NCBI RefSeq assembly: GCF_000197735.1
Contig: NC_014550.1
Span: 124,001-188,000, forward strand
Direction of reading: 5' to 3'
DNA length: 64,000 nt
Origin: Glutamicibacter arilaitensis Re117
Lineage (GTDB): Bacteria > Actinomycetota > Actinomycetes > Actinomycetales > Micrococcaceae
Each line of letters begins with the position of its first letter. Position 1 is the stretch's first letter. The notes beneath the pieces were generated by a model that was not told where the DNA came from, searched no databases, and was given only the letters and a program-made list of their open reading frames with translations. Of this stretch, positions 8,745 through 16,707 are shown piece after piece. The translations under genes were made by a program, and so were the position numbers.

Positions 8745-9659
8745 GCCCGAAATGTACAAACTGGTAACCAGCAGGTGGTTGCGTTCAAAGTGGGCCGAGA
8801 GCTTGGGGATGAACAGCCGTGATACCACCGAGGCGAGGCCTCTAATGGCCAAAAGCACACCAACATCTTCCGGTGTGACACCATGTTTCTCCGCGACCAG
8901 CGGCAAGAACGCCGTGAGGATGTCCAGCATGGCCAGCAGGGTCATCGAGGCGAACATGTGCGAAGCCATGCGATTGACGCGCAAAACAGAGGCAAGGGAA
9001 GCCTTGGACTTCTGCGGGCGAGTATTCGACTTGGTTTTGGAGATCCGCGGCTGCCAGCTCGGAAGCAAGAAGGGGATGGCCAGCAATGAGCATCCGGCGG
9101 CAATCCACAAGGACAGGCTGATATCGGCAATGCGTTCCGGGGAAGTGGCATCGGTGCCGGAGCCGAGCACCAAGCCGCCGATCAGCGGTCCGGCGAATTG
9201 CCCGGCCGCATAGGCTGCGGTGAACCAGCCGAATCCCTTGTCCAGATCGCTGTCGGGGAAGAACCGGGCTATGGAAGATTGCCCGCCAATGGTGAACATC
9301 AGATGCCCAAGTCCCAGCATGGCACTGGCCAGGGCCACCGTCAACGCGTTGGGCGAGAAGTTGATGCCGATGCCGCCCGCGGCCAGCAAGGCCACGCCAG
9401 CGACCATCAAGAACCGCACCCTGCGGATCCGCGAACTGATGCGGCCCAGCATCATCGCGGTGAACAGCGGGAGGATGGCATAGGCCGCGGTTACCACGCC
9501 GACGGTGAACTCGCCGGAGCCAAAAGAGATGAGCTTATAGGTGGTCACCGGGCGGATGAGGTTCAGCGCCGTTTGCGAAAGCAGCGCCGTTGCGATCAAG
9601 ATCAGCAACCAGCGCACGAGTCCTGAAGAGTTGGTCCTCGATGCTGCGCCCACACCCAC
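8730..9659 (-). pseudogene. MFS transporter, 5' fragment (interrupted by the IS)
   Basis: The first 310 codons of a major-facilitator permease: about ten membrane helices with the loop-2 motif GRISSRIRRVRF and the central loop WQPRISKTKSN. The frame runs into the IS after SGIAIAL and then continues 31 IS-derived codons to a stop at 8634. It has lost the last two or so helices, so it is presumably inactive. The substrate is unknown. Start ATG at 9659. Confidence 0.9.
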
Positions 9660-9716
9660 CTGCCAAAGATTGAGGGGTAACTTCCCCAGTCCATCCTAGA
9701 GGGGCGGGGCCGGTTT

Positions 9717-10382
9717 TCAGTCCAATGCGTCTTGGCGCCAAAGGCGGGCGCAGACTTCCAAGTCCGCTGCGGTGCCGTCCAGTGCCCGCGCTTGCTGGGT
9801 CAGTTTGGTGCCGCGATCGCTGTTGGAGAAATCTGCCGCATCGGCATGCTCGGTCATGCCCAAGGCCAATACCCGGCAATAGGCGGCGGTGCGTTCCAAG
9901 GCATGGGCGAAGTCGCCGTTGAAGGCGCCGGAGAGGATTGACCCGGTCATCTTCTTCATTTCCTCGGCGGTCGGCGGCTCAGCTACTCCGGCAACGACGC
10001 GTTCCACTTCGGCGCGATGGGCTCCGGCCATGAATCGCGCCGAATGCACCTCGGGCTTGCTCATGGTGGCCGCACGCACCGCATACAAGCGCCACAGGGC
10101 ACCTGGCAGGGAATGGGCCGGCGCTTCGCTCCACAGCTGTGCGAGCACCTCCAGTCCCTCGTCTTCAGCCACCGCGATCAGCCGGCGGGATACTTCGGGA
10201 TTGTTATTGGCGATGCCGCGCCGCACGAAAGCCTGTGCGGATAAGTGGGCTGCTTCCGATACCCGCGCCGGATCCGCGCCACCCTCGTATGGCTCGAATT
10301 CTGCCGGGGCGAAGGGGCGTGGTTTGTGATGGCGGAATCCCGCATCCTGGGCAACTCTTGATCCTGCGCGTGCACCTCTCAT
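9717..10382 (-). CDS. Conserved actinobacterial protein of unknown function
   Basis: A 221-residue soluble, alpha-helical, Ala-rich protein (MRGARAGSRVAQDAGF at the start). I place the start at the ATG 10382; an alternative TTG at 10424 would add 14 residues. I recall similar proteins in Micrococcales but no defined domain. Features are PFAPAEFEPYEGG near residue 25, and a C-terminal AADLEVCARLWRQDALD. It is convergent with nothing and stands alone, upstream of a tRNA-Lys on the other strand. Confidence 0.7.
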   Translation of the reverse strand: MRGARAGSRVAQDAGFRHHKPRPFAPAEFEPYEGGADPARVSEAAHLSAQAFVRRGIANNNPEVSRRLIAVAEDEGLEVLAQLWSEAPAHSLPGALWRLYAVRAATMSKPEVHSARFMAGAHRAEVERVVAGVAEPPTAEEMKKMTGSILSGAFNGDFAHALERTAAYCRVLALGMTEHADAADFSNSDRGTKLTQQARALDGTAADLEVCARLWRQDALD

Positions 10383-10542
10383 GCGCTCCAGAATACTCGC
10401 TGATCCTGAGTTCTCCGCTAACAAGTGATTTAGCTTGCAATCCCCAAGATCCAGCGAAAATTACCGGGTGCAGATTCCTGAAAAGCGTCGATTAATACTC
10501 ATGCCGATCAATCAGGTAGTATGGATTCTGGCCTTGTGCCGT

Positions 10543-10615
10543 GCGCCTTTAGCTCAGCTGGTAGAGCACTGGACTTTTAATCCATTGGTCGCGGGTTCGA
10601 TCCCCGCAGGGCGCA
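10543..10615 (+). tRNA. tRNA-Lys (anticodon TTT)
   Basis: A 73-nt cloverleaf: acceptor GCGCCTT pairs with AGGGCGC, D-arm GCTCAGCTGGTAGAGC, anticodon loop CTTTTAA with TTT at 10576-10578, T-arm GCGGGTTCGATCCCCGC, discriminator A. CCA is not encoded. A strong terminator follows. Confidence 0.97.
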
Positions 10616-10622
10616 CGAAATG

Positions 10623-10665
10623 AAACCGGACCCGGCTTGCTAGCGCAAGCCGGGTCCGGTTTTTT
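10623..10665 (+). terminator. Rho-independent terminator of tRNA-Lys
   Basis: An 18-bp perfect stem (10623-10640 with 10645-10662), loop TAGC, then a run of Ts. It lies 8 bp after the tRNA. Confidence 0.93.
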
Positions 10666-10706
10666 CGATTTATTGTCCGGCATGGAACCAGCGGACTGCC
10701 CTCGTG

Positions 10707-11297
10707 CTAGACGTAGGGCTGAAGGAACTTGACCATGCGTTCCATCACCAACGCGCGAGCTTCTGGATCATGCGAGCGAAGCGAGCTGTCGGTGAACAGG
10801 TGCTGCTTGCCAGGGTAGGTGAAGAGCTGGGCGATATCGCCGCCCTCTGCTTCAACGAAGCGCTGAGCTGCCTCCAGGTCGCCTTCCTTCGCGAAGAACG
10901 GGTCTTGGTCCATGCCATGGATCTGCACCGGGACATTTTCCGGCCACGGCCCGAAGCTCCAGTCGGCGTCCAGATCCACGAAGGATTCGAGCAGGATCGC
11001 GGCGATGGCGCCGGGACGTTGCTGCGCGCACTGCTGGGCCAGGGCCGCGCCCCAGGAAGTGCCGATGTAGACCAGCTCTTCGGGCAGTTTGCCAAATAGC
11101 TTGTCGACGCGTTCCTGGATCTTGTCCTCGGTCAGCTTGCCGGCCATGCGCATCCCGGCATCGAAGTCCTTGGGAAGCTTGCCCGCATACAAGTCCAGAG
11201 CGTGCACGGTGTGCCCGGCTGCACGCAATTCTGCGGCCATAGCCTGCACTCCGGGGGTGAGACCCTGGACGTGGTGGAAGAGAACGATCGTAGCCAT
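10707..11297 (-). CDS. Dienelactone hydrolase family protein
   Basis: A 196-residue alpha/beta hydrolase of the DLH type. The nucleophile elbow is GTSWGA (about residues 79-84), so a serine replaces the cysteine typical of true dienelactone hydrolases. The acid is probably in GMDQDPFF (about 130) and the histidine in KQHLFTD (about 166). The N-terminus ATIVLFHHVQGLTPG is the family's first strand and oxyanion loop. The substrate cannot be told from sequence. It is a single gene with a start at ATG 11297, preceded by AGGAGC. Confidence 0.85.
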   Translation of the reverse strand: MATIVLFHHVQGLTPGVQAMAAELRAAGHTVHALDLYAGKLPKDFDAGMRMAGKLTEDKIQERVDKLFGKLPEELVYIGTSWGAALAQQCAQQRPGAIAAILLESFVDLDADWSFGPWPENVPVQIHGMDQDPFFAKEGDLEAAQRFVEAEGGDIAQLFTYPGKQHLFTDSSLRSHDPEARALVMERMVKFLQPYV

Positions 11298-11315
11298 GGG
11301 TGCTCCTAGTGGTGT

Positions 11316-11567
11316 CTAGCGCTCGTCGACAAGGTTTTCAATGCGCTGCGTCAGGTGTTCAATGGCCAAATCCCAGCCGGGCATCTGGCTGTTGATTTCC
11401 ACGCTGTACCCCTCAACGAGCATGAATTCAGCGCAGGTCAGTGCTTCCTGGCCGGAACCGGTTTCATAGATGAAGGCACGTTTGATGTCTTGCCAGAGCA
11501 GGGTTGCGGACTGGTCGATGACCAGACCGGTCTTAACGACTTCGACGGTACGCTGGGGATAGGACAT
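11316..11567 (-). CDS. Small conserved hypothetical protein
   Basis: 83 residues starting MSYPQRTVEVVKTG if the ATG at 11567 is used (a TTG two codons earlier is possible). It is acidic and shows no membrane segment or motif I recognise. It lies 18 bp upstream of the dienelactone-hydrolase-like gene on the same strand and may be co-transcribed with it. Confidence 0.6.
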   Translation of the reverse strand: MSYPQRTVEVVKTGLVIDQSATLLWQDIKRAFIYETGSGQEALTCAEFMLVEGYSVEINSQMPGWDLAIEHLTQRIENLVDER

Positions 11568-11642
11568 ATTCAACTTGCTTTCTCGGTCCTCGGCGGTGTG
11601 CTTTGAACAAGTCTAGACCGCCAGCACACTGCCTGAAGGCAA

Positions 11643-13247
11643 TCAAACCGGATTCGGGTAGGTCTTCGCCAAGGTCCCGCGAGGGCCGACTTCCAGCAAA
11701 TAGTCCAGATCCAGCTGCGCTAGGAAATGCTGATCGTGGCTGACTACCAGCAACGCTCCCTTATAGGTGCCCAGTGCTTCACTGAGCTGGCGCACGCTGT
11801 CCATATCCAGATTATTGGTGGGCTCATCGAGGATGAGCAACTGCGCGGCTGGTTCTGCCAGCAGCAGCGTCGCCAGATAGACCCGGAAACGCTCGCCGCC
11901 GGAAAGCACCGCCAATGGCCGGTCGGCGCTGTCACCGCGCAGCAGCAACCGGGCAAGCATCTTGCGCACGTCGTTCGCGGTTGCCGCTGGCGCCACCGAT
12001 GCCACGTTCTGCATGGCGCTCAGTTCCCCATCCAGGCCGTCCAGGCGCTGGGGCAGATACCCAACCCGGTCAAGGAAGAGCTGTCCGCCCAGTCCGGGGC
12101 CGGGAGCTTCGCCCGCGAGCATCTGCTTGAGCAGAGTGGTTTTCCCGGAACCGTTGGGGCCGACAAGGCCCACGCGTTCGGGTCCCTGGATGATGAACTG
12201 GTGATCCGCTGGACCCAGCGCCGCGACCTGCTTGCCCGAGGGCAGCCGCGGATCGGGCAACTCGATGTTGATGTGCTCGGCCTGCCGAACCCGCTGATCA
12301 GCATCATCGAGCCGGGCCTGTGCCGAATCGACCTTGCCATCCAGGTTGGAACGCATCTTCCCGGCGTTTGCCTCGGATTTCTGGCGAAGGTGGTTGGCCA
12401 GGATCTTCGGCATGCCTCCGGAAAGCTGGGTGGCCCGCCCCTTGCGCTTGGCCCGCGCCAACTTCGTTTCGGCTTCTACCCGTTGGCGCTTTTCCACTTT
12501 CAGGGAGGCCTGGGCAGTTCTGGCTGCCTGCTCGGCCGCCTGCTGCTCGGTTTCAAGCTGCTCGCGGTAAGCGCTGTAGGGCCCTCCGAAAACGCTGAGC
12601 TTCCCGCCGTAAAGCTCCACCGTATGCTCCATGAGCTCGAGCAGCTCGATATCGTGGCTCACCACAACCAGCGTGCCCTTCCAGGCACGTACAAGGTCGT
12701 AGAGCAATTCACGGGCAGGGCGATCGAGGTTATTCGTCGGCTCGTCGAGCAGGGTGATGGGCGAATCGGCGATGCGCAAGCCGAGCACTGCCAGCAGCAT
12801 TGCTTCCCCGCCCGATAGCGTGGCTACCTTGCGGCCCAGATCCAGCCCGTCGAAGCCCAGCGGCGCCAGTTCAGCTCGAACCCGGGCTTCGGCATCCCAG
12901 CTCGCGCCCACCGCATCGAGATCCGCTGGGTCGACACTGCCGGACTCGATAGCTTCCAAAGCCGCCAGGACCCGATGCACCCCCAGCAGCTGGGCGACGG
13001 TCGTGTCCTGTTCCAAAGCCAGCGTTTGCGGAAGGTAGCTCAGCGGCGCGCTCGTTTCTGCCGTTCCGCTGGTTGGGTGCAGCTGCCCGGCGATCAGCTT
13101 GAGCAGCGTCGATTTGCCGCTCCCGTTGGCGCCGATCAACCCCGTCCGTCCGGATGGAAACGTACCGTCCAGATTGGCCAGGGCGCGTTCTCCCGAGGGC
13201 CAGGCGAAGCTGAGGTTATTCAGGGTAATTGGTGGTGTCAAAGACAT
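11643..13247 (-). CDS. ABC-F family ATPase (ribosome-associated; possible antibiotic-resistance type)
   Basis: A 534-residue soluble protein with two ABC ATPase domains and no membrane domain. The first domain has Walker A GANGSGKST (about residue 38) with a signature LSGGE, and the second GPNGSGKTT (about 366) with LSGGERF and LLILDEPTNNLDMDS. A basic, coiled-coil linker of about 80 residues (around 240-320, rich in Arg/Lys/Gln/Ala) separates them, as in ABC-F proteins that enter the ribosomal E site. The SD GGGAGG lies 8 bases before the ATG. The upstream leader holds a promoter and a likely regulatory peptide, which supports drug-inducible control. It could instead be a housekeeping ABC-F. 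Confidence 0.88.
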   Translation of the reverse strand: MSLTPPITLNNLSFAWPSGERALANLDGTFPSGRTGLIGANGSGKSTLLKLIAGQLHPTSGTAETSAPLSYLPQTLALEQDTTVAQLLGVHRVLAALEAIESGSVDPADLDAVGASWDAEARVRAELAPLGFDGLDLGRKVATLSGGEAMLLAVLGLRIADSPITLLDEPTNNLDRPARELLYDLVRAWKGTLVVVSHDIELLELMEHTVELYGGKLSVFGGPYSAYREQLETEQQAAEQAARTAQASLKVEKRQRVEAETKLARAKRKGRATQLSGGMPKILANHLRQKSEANAGKMRSNLDGKVDSAQARLDDADQRVRQAEHINIELPDPRLPSGKQVAALGPADHQFIIQGPERVGLVGPNGSGKTTLLKQMLAGEAPGPGLGGQLFLDRVGYLPQRLDGLDGELSAMQNVASVAPAATANDVRKMLARLLLRGDSADRPLAVLSGGERFRVYLATLLLAEPAAQLLILDEPTNNLDMDSVRQLSEALGTYKGALLVVSHDQHFLAQLDLDYLLEVGPRGTLAKTYPNPV

Positions 13248-13396
13248 GCAGGTTCCTCCCGCAATTGCGAAGGGGCTGCCGGCTTGGGGGATCGCAGAAT
13301 TGGCTCAACCCCGCAGGGGAGCCGGAAAGGAAAAGGATACCGAAGCCGGTAGCCGAAATGAACAAGATGCACCGGTCGGAATCGGTGCGGGGTCAT
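13238..13396 (-). CDS. Predicted 52-residue leader peptide of the ABC-F gene
   Basis: A reading frame of 52 codons begins with ATG 13394-13396, about 24 nt into the predicted transcript, and ends 10 bases inside the ABC-F gene in another frame. Its first part, MTPHRFRPVHLVHFGYRLR, has two Arg-x-Arg motifs (R5-F-R7 and R17-L-R19, the latter followed by YP). Macrolide-stalled leaders such as ErmDL carry an RLR motif followed by FP. It has no strong SD. It is called from position, overlap and motif, not from homology. Confidence 0.45.
   Translation of the reverse strand: MTPHRFRPVHLVHFGYRLRYPFPFRLPCGVEPILRSPKPAAPSQLREEPACL
13302..13323 (-). promoter_or_regulatory. Leader hairpin upstream of ABC-F
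   Basis: GGCT(13302-13305)...CCCC-GCA-GGGG-AGCC (to 13323) can fold as a stem with a small bulge within the leader, and GCACCG/CGGTGC (13369-13388) forms another. These are candidate alternative structures for attenuation; no poly-U run follows, so translational control is as likely as transcriptional. Confidence 0.35.
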
Positions 13397-13426
13397 TGGC
13401 TGGCTCAGTAGGTATCCATGCCAACG

Positions 13427-13455
13427 AGTGTAGCAGGGGGGAATTGGGGTGTTAA
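13427..13455 (-). promoter_or_regulatory. Promoter of the ABC-F leader
   Basis: On the minus strand, TTAACA (13450-13455) and TACACT (13427-13432) are separated by exactly 17 bp. It lies just past the stop of the upstream CPBP gene and leaves about 170 nt of leader before the ABC-F start. Confidence 0.6.
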
Positions 13456-13460
13456 CCCCC

Positions 13461-14291
13461 TCAGTACAAGAAGACCGGGAGCCATTCCCGGTTGTGCGCG
13501 TGGACCAGCGCGAGGAACAGGACAAGGTCGAAGATCAGGTGCACGCCTACTACGTAGGACAGGGACTTCGTCAGCTTGAAGGTATACCCCTGCAGCAGGG
13601 CGAAGGGGAAGGTCAGCAATGGCCCCCAGGATTGGTAGCCGATCTCCCAAAGGAATGACGAGAAGATCACCGCTTGCAGGATGTTGGCCTGCCAGTCCGG
13701 GAAGTGCTGGCGCAGCAATGCGAATGCCGTGCAGATGAAGAACAGCTCGTCCCAGATGCCCACCGAATTAACTCCGAGGAAGAGCCGCCAGAAGATGGCT
13801 GGGTCCGAGGCGTCCGGCCAGTTCTGGTAGGCACCGGTGCTGATCAGGTACACCGGGAGGATGAAGAAGCCCAGGGCCACCACCCCCAGCAAGTACAGCT
13901 TCGCCGCCAGCGGCCACTTGCGGCCGGTATTCACCGGGAACTTGATGATCTGCTCGCGCAAGGCGAAGCGCGAGATCAGCCAGGGCAGCAGGACTGCCGC
14001 GGCCAGCGCGCCACCCATTAATGCCATATGCCCTAGGCTCAGGTCGGCATTCAATGGAACCAGGCTGATGACCACCAAACCGGTTGCGATGAGTCCCAGA
14101 TGCCGCGCAAGCCTGCGGTCGATGAACCCCGCGCACAGCAGGCTCAGCGCCAGCAGGCCGTAGCCCGCCGGGTCGTTGCCGACGCCGAAAAGCAGCACTG
14201 CGGAACCCGAGAGCAGGGAAGCCGGCAGCAGCTTCCAGCTCATCGCGGGGCGGTGCGATTCGGTTGGTATCTGCCTCACGGACACAAGCAT
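13461..14291 (-). CDS. CPBP-family intramembrane metalloprotease (Abi-like)
   Basis: A 276-residue protein with about eight membrane segments. The CPBP signature is recognisable but altered: WDELFF (about residue 187) stands where EExxxR-type motifs occur, followed by FSSFLWEIGYQSWG (about 218) and the His-containing VGVHLIFD (about 255). The family includes CAAX-type proteases; here the first Glu is Asp, so activity is uncertain. The start is not well supported by an SD; Met17 is an alternative. Confidence 0.7.
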   Translation of the reverse strand: MLVSVRQIPTESHRPAMSWKLLPASLLSGSAVLLFGVGNDPAGYGLLALSLLCAGFIDRRLARHLGLIATGLVVISLVPLNADLSLGHMALMGGALAAAVLLPWLISRFALREQIIKFPVNTGRKWPLAAKLYLLGVVALGFFILPVYLISTGAYQNWPDASDPAIFWRLFLGVNSVGIWDELFFICTAFALLRQHFPDWQANILQAVIFSSFLWEIGYQSWGPLLTFPFALLQGYTFKLTKSLSYVVGVHLIFDLVLFLALVHAHNREWLPVFLY

Positions 14292-14405
14292 GCCAGCTGG
14301 GCCGGCAGAAAGACACAGCCCGCCGCCGCGGAACCGGTGCTTTAAAGCTTCTGGCCCGCATCCGTCATTTCGGCTGCGGGCCAGAAGGAAAATTCTGGAG
14401 AAGTG

Positions 14406-15107
14406 CTACTTCCAGGCGCGGTGGACGGCGACGATGCCACCGGTCAGGTTGCGGTATTCCACGTTCTTCCAGCCAACGTTGACGAACTTGGCACCCAGCT
14501 CGTCCTGGTCTGGCCAAGCCGCAATGGATTCAGCCAAGTAGGCGTAAGCAGTCGGGTTAGGGGAAACCAGATAGCCCAGCGCAGGAATGGCGCGCGGCAA
14601 GAACTGCTTGTAGGCCGTCTTGATCGGGGCGACGGTCGGAGTGGAGAACTCGGCGACGACGATCCGTCCGCCGGGCTTGGCCACGCGGCGCATTTCGGAC
14701 AGGGCCTTCTCGGTATCCGCGATATTGCGCAGACCGTAGGAGATGGTCACTGCATCGAAGGTGTTGTCTTCGAACGGCAGGTCGGTTCCGTCTCCGTAGA
14801 CGAAGTTCAGCTGCGGGTAGCGCTTGCGCCCTTCATCCAGCATGCCGTGGGACATATCGCAGGCGGTGACGTCAGCGCCGGCTTCCGCGAGCGGGACCGA
14901 GGAGGTGCCGGTGCCTGCGGCGAGGTCGAGAATGCGCTCGCCGGGCTTTGGCGCGATCGCTTCGGTGGTGATCTTGCGCCAGTAGTTCACGATGCCGCCG
15001 GTCATCAAGGTATTGAGCAAGTCGTAGCGAGGAGCCAGCTTGTCAAACATTTCCTGAACCTGATCGGCCTTCTTATCCAGGCCTGCGCGCGCATTCTGAG
15101 AACTCAT
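14406..15107 (-). CDS. menG: Demethylmenaquinone methyltransferase
   Basis: A 233-residue class I SAM methyltransferase that makes the last step of menaquinone synthesis. The SAM-binding motif I is ILDLAAGTGTSS (about residues 61-72) and the family signature RYDLLNTLMTGG near residue 28 is present, with the late signature SYGLRNIADTEKAL at about 128-141. Length and motifs fit UbiE/MenG. It is monocistronic here. The ATG at 15107 is the start. Confidence 0.95.
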   Translation of the reverse strand: MSSQNARAGLDKKADQVQEMFDKLAPRYDLLNTLMTGGIVNYWRKITTEAIAPKPGERILDLAAGTGTSSVPLAEAGADVTACDMSHGMLDEGRKRYPQLNFVYGDGTDLPFEDNTFDAVTISYGLRNIADTEKALSEMRRVAKPGGRIVVAEFSTPTVAPIKTAYKQFLPRAIPALGYLVSPNPTAYAYLAESIAAWPDQDELGAKFVNVGWKNVEYRNLTGGIVAVHRAWK

Positions 15108-15165
15108 GGGTCTAAGTCTTTCATATTTGCGCGCGCGAAGGCACCGGATGTGGGGCGAATCGCCC

Positions 15166-16137
15166 TTAGAGAATCGATTCGAGCCGGGCGTAGCTGGCCT
15201 CCATTCCGTCGGTCATTCCGGTGGAGAGCACCATGTCGCGGGTTTGCGCGTCTGGGTAGGTGATCAGGATCGTCAGCAGGGTGCCGCCCTGGTTCGATGT
15301 CAGCGTTAATTCATTCACCGTGGCCGGGTACTCGGTGCCAATCATTTGCTCCGTGGTCCGCTCGTAGGACTGGGGCAACGTTTCAAGCACGGTTCCAGTG
15401 AAACCGAAACCGGAGCCGTCATCGGCAGATAGCGGTTCCCACCAGTACCGGTAGGTCTCGCCGGGCTCTTGCGCCGTCACGCATTCAGCCAACTGCCATC
15501 CGTCGGGGCCGAGCATCCAACGCTTCATGAGCCGCTGGTCATGGTGGGCCTTCCAGACTTGCGCCACTGACCCGCGAACCAAGCGGGTAATGCGCACCTG
15601 GGTGTCCGACAGGATCTGTGCGTCGGTGATGAAATCTTCGGCATAATTGCGCAGGTCGATGAGGACTTGCTCGATCTGGCTCATGGCCGAACGGGTGCCG
15701 TCGATCATGCCCATTGCTACGACCTGCTCCAGGTCCTCGGCGGAGTCGAAGGTGGAGGTGATGGCCAATTTCGTTCCCCCGGATGTCGGATCGAAGGTGA
15801 AGACTATGCGATTGGACGGCAAGTCGGTATTGGGCGTGCCGTCGGCGTGCGCAAAGCCGTCACTGACCTCGAAGAATTTGTGCTCGACGACTTCGTTCCA
15901 GATCCAGTATCCGTGGAATTCTTCGCCTTCGGGAGAAGTCATGTGGTAATTCGAACGGCCACCAGGGGCGGCATCGTGCCGGGTGAAAGTTGCCGGGTAT
16001 TCCACCGGCCCCCAGAACTTTTCAAGTTGCCCGGCGTCCAGGTAGGCATCCCACAGGCGGGAAACTTTGACCGGGAACTCTGCATGGACAGTCAGTGAGA
16101 GCGCTTCGGAATCTTTGACAACGGATGTGACAGGCAT
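15166..16137 (-). CDS. Tandem SRPBCC (AHSA1-like) domain protein
   Basis: A 323-residue protein made of two consecutive START/AHSA1-like domains (about residues 15-160 and 175-320). Both have the W-x-A-x-x-D-x-x-x-x-x-x-W core (LWDAYLDAGQLEKFWGP and VWKAHHDQRLMKRWMLGP) and the C-terminal MGMxDGxxxSxxQ pattern (second copy TGMTDGMEASYARLE). These domains bind hydrophobic ligands; no substrate can be assigned. SD AAGGAG is 8 bases from the ATG. It lies 12 bp after the ArsR gene, in the same operon, the usual arrangement. Confidence 0.88.
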   Translation of the reverse strand: MPVTSVVKDSEALSLTVHAEFPVKVSRLWDAYLDAGQLEKFWGPVEYPATFTRHDAAPGGRSNYHMTSPEGEEFHGYWIWNEVVEHKFFEVSDGFAHADGTPNTDLPSNRIVFTFDPTSGGTKLAITSTFDSAEDLEQVVAMGMIDGTRSAMSQIEQVLIDLRNYAEDFITDAQILSDTQVRITRLVRGSVAQVWKAHHDQRLMKRWMLGPDGWQLAECVTAQEPGETYRYWWEPLSADDGSGFGFTGTVLETLPQSYERTTEQMIGTEYPATVNELTLTSNQGGTLLTILITYPDAQTRDMVLSTGMTDGMEASYARLESIL

Positions 16138-16148
16138 GGGAATGCTCC

Positions 16149-16499
16149 TTAGGGAGCCTCGTCGGCGAGGAAATCATCGAGCCGGCTGATGCGTTGGCGC
16201 CAGATATCCTCGAGGGAAGTAAGTAGTTCTTGCGCATGCCGGATGGTATCCGGCTGCCCGCGAACGATGCGTTCGCGGCCACGTGCGATTTTCCTGACCA
16301 GGCCTGCGGCTTCCAGAGCTGCAACATGCTTCTGCACTGCGGCAAAAGACATGTCGTAGCTTGACGCCAGATCCGTGATGCTGACCTCGGCGTGAAGCGT
16401 CCGCCGCACGATGTCCCTTCGTGTGGCATCTGCCAAGGCGCGGAAGACCTTGTTCACCTGTTCTTCGCTCAACTCATGTACAACCATTTGGTTGTACAT
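16149..16499 (-). CDS. ArsR-family winged-helix repressor
   Basis: A 116-residue repressor with VFRALADATRRDIVRRTL and the recognition region ITDLASSYDMSFAAVQKHVAALEAAGLV. It lacks the metal-binding Cys box and belongs to the ArsR group paired with SRPBCC proteins. I prefer ATG 16499 (GAAGAGAG just upstream); GTG 16511 and ATG 16487 are alternatives. Its first codons (MYNQMVVH) are themselves a perfect palindrome (16476-16499), the likely self-operator. Confidence 0.88.
   Translation of the reverse strand: MYNQMVVHELSEEQVNKVFRALADATRRDIVRRTLHAEVSITDLASSYDMSFAAVQKHVAALEAAGLVRKIARGRERIVRGQPDTIRHAQELLTSLEDIWRQRISRLDDFLADEAP
16476..16499. promoter_or_regulatory. Perfect palindrome overlapping the ArsR start, likely operator
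   Basis: ATGTACAACCA (16476-16486) and TGGTTGTACAT (16489-16499) are exact inverted repeats around TT. The site lies within the first eight codons of the ArsR gene. Binding there would block transcription just after the promoter or at the ribosome start region. Confidence 0.7.
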
Positions 16500-16707
16500 T
16501 ACTCTCTTCACTGCAACCGGTAAAGGGGAATTTCGGAAATTGCCGAAGATAATTTTCTAGTCAACTTATCGCCTGATTTCTGACGTAATTACGTTGATTT
16601 ATCACCTAATCGGATTTGCGGGGCAAGGCGGGCTCTTCTCAAAGCCCGGCCCTTCGCCTAGGCTTGTGGGAACTGCGGAGAATAAGCCTTGCTAGCGAGG
16701 GGATTGC

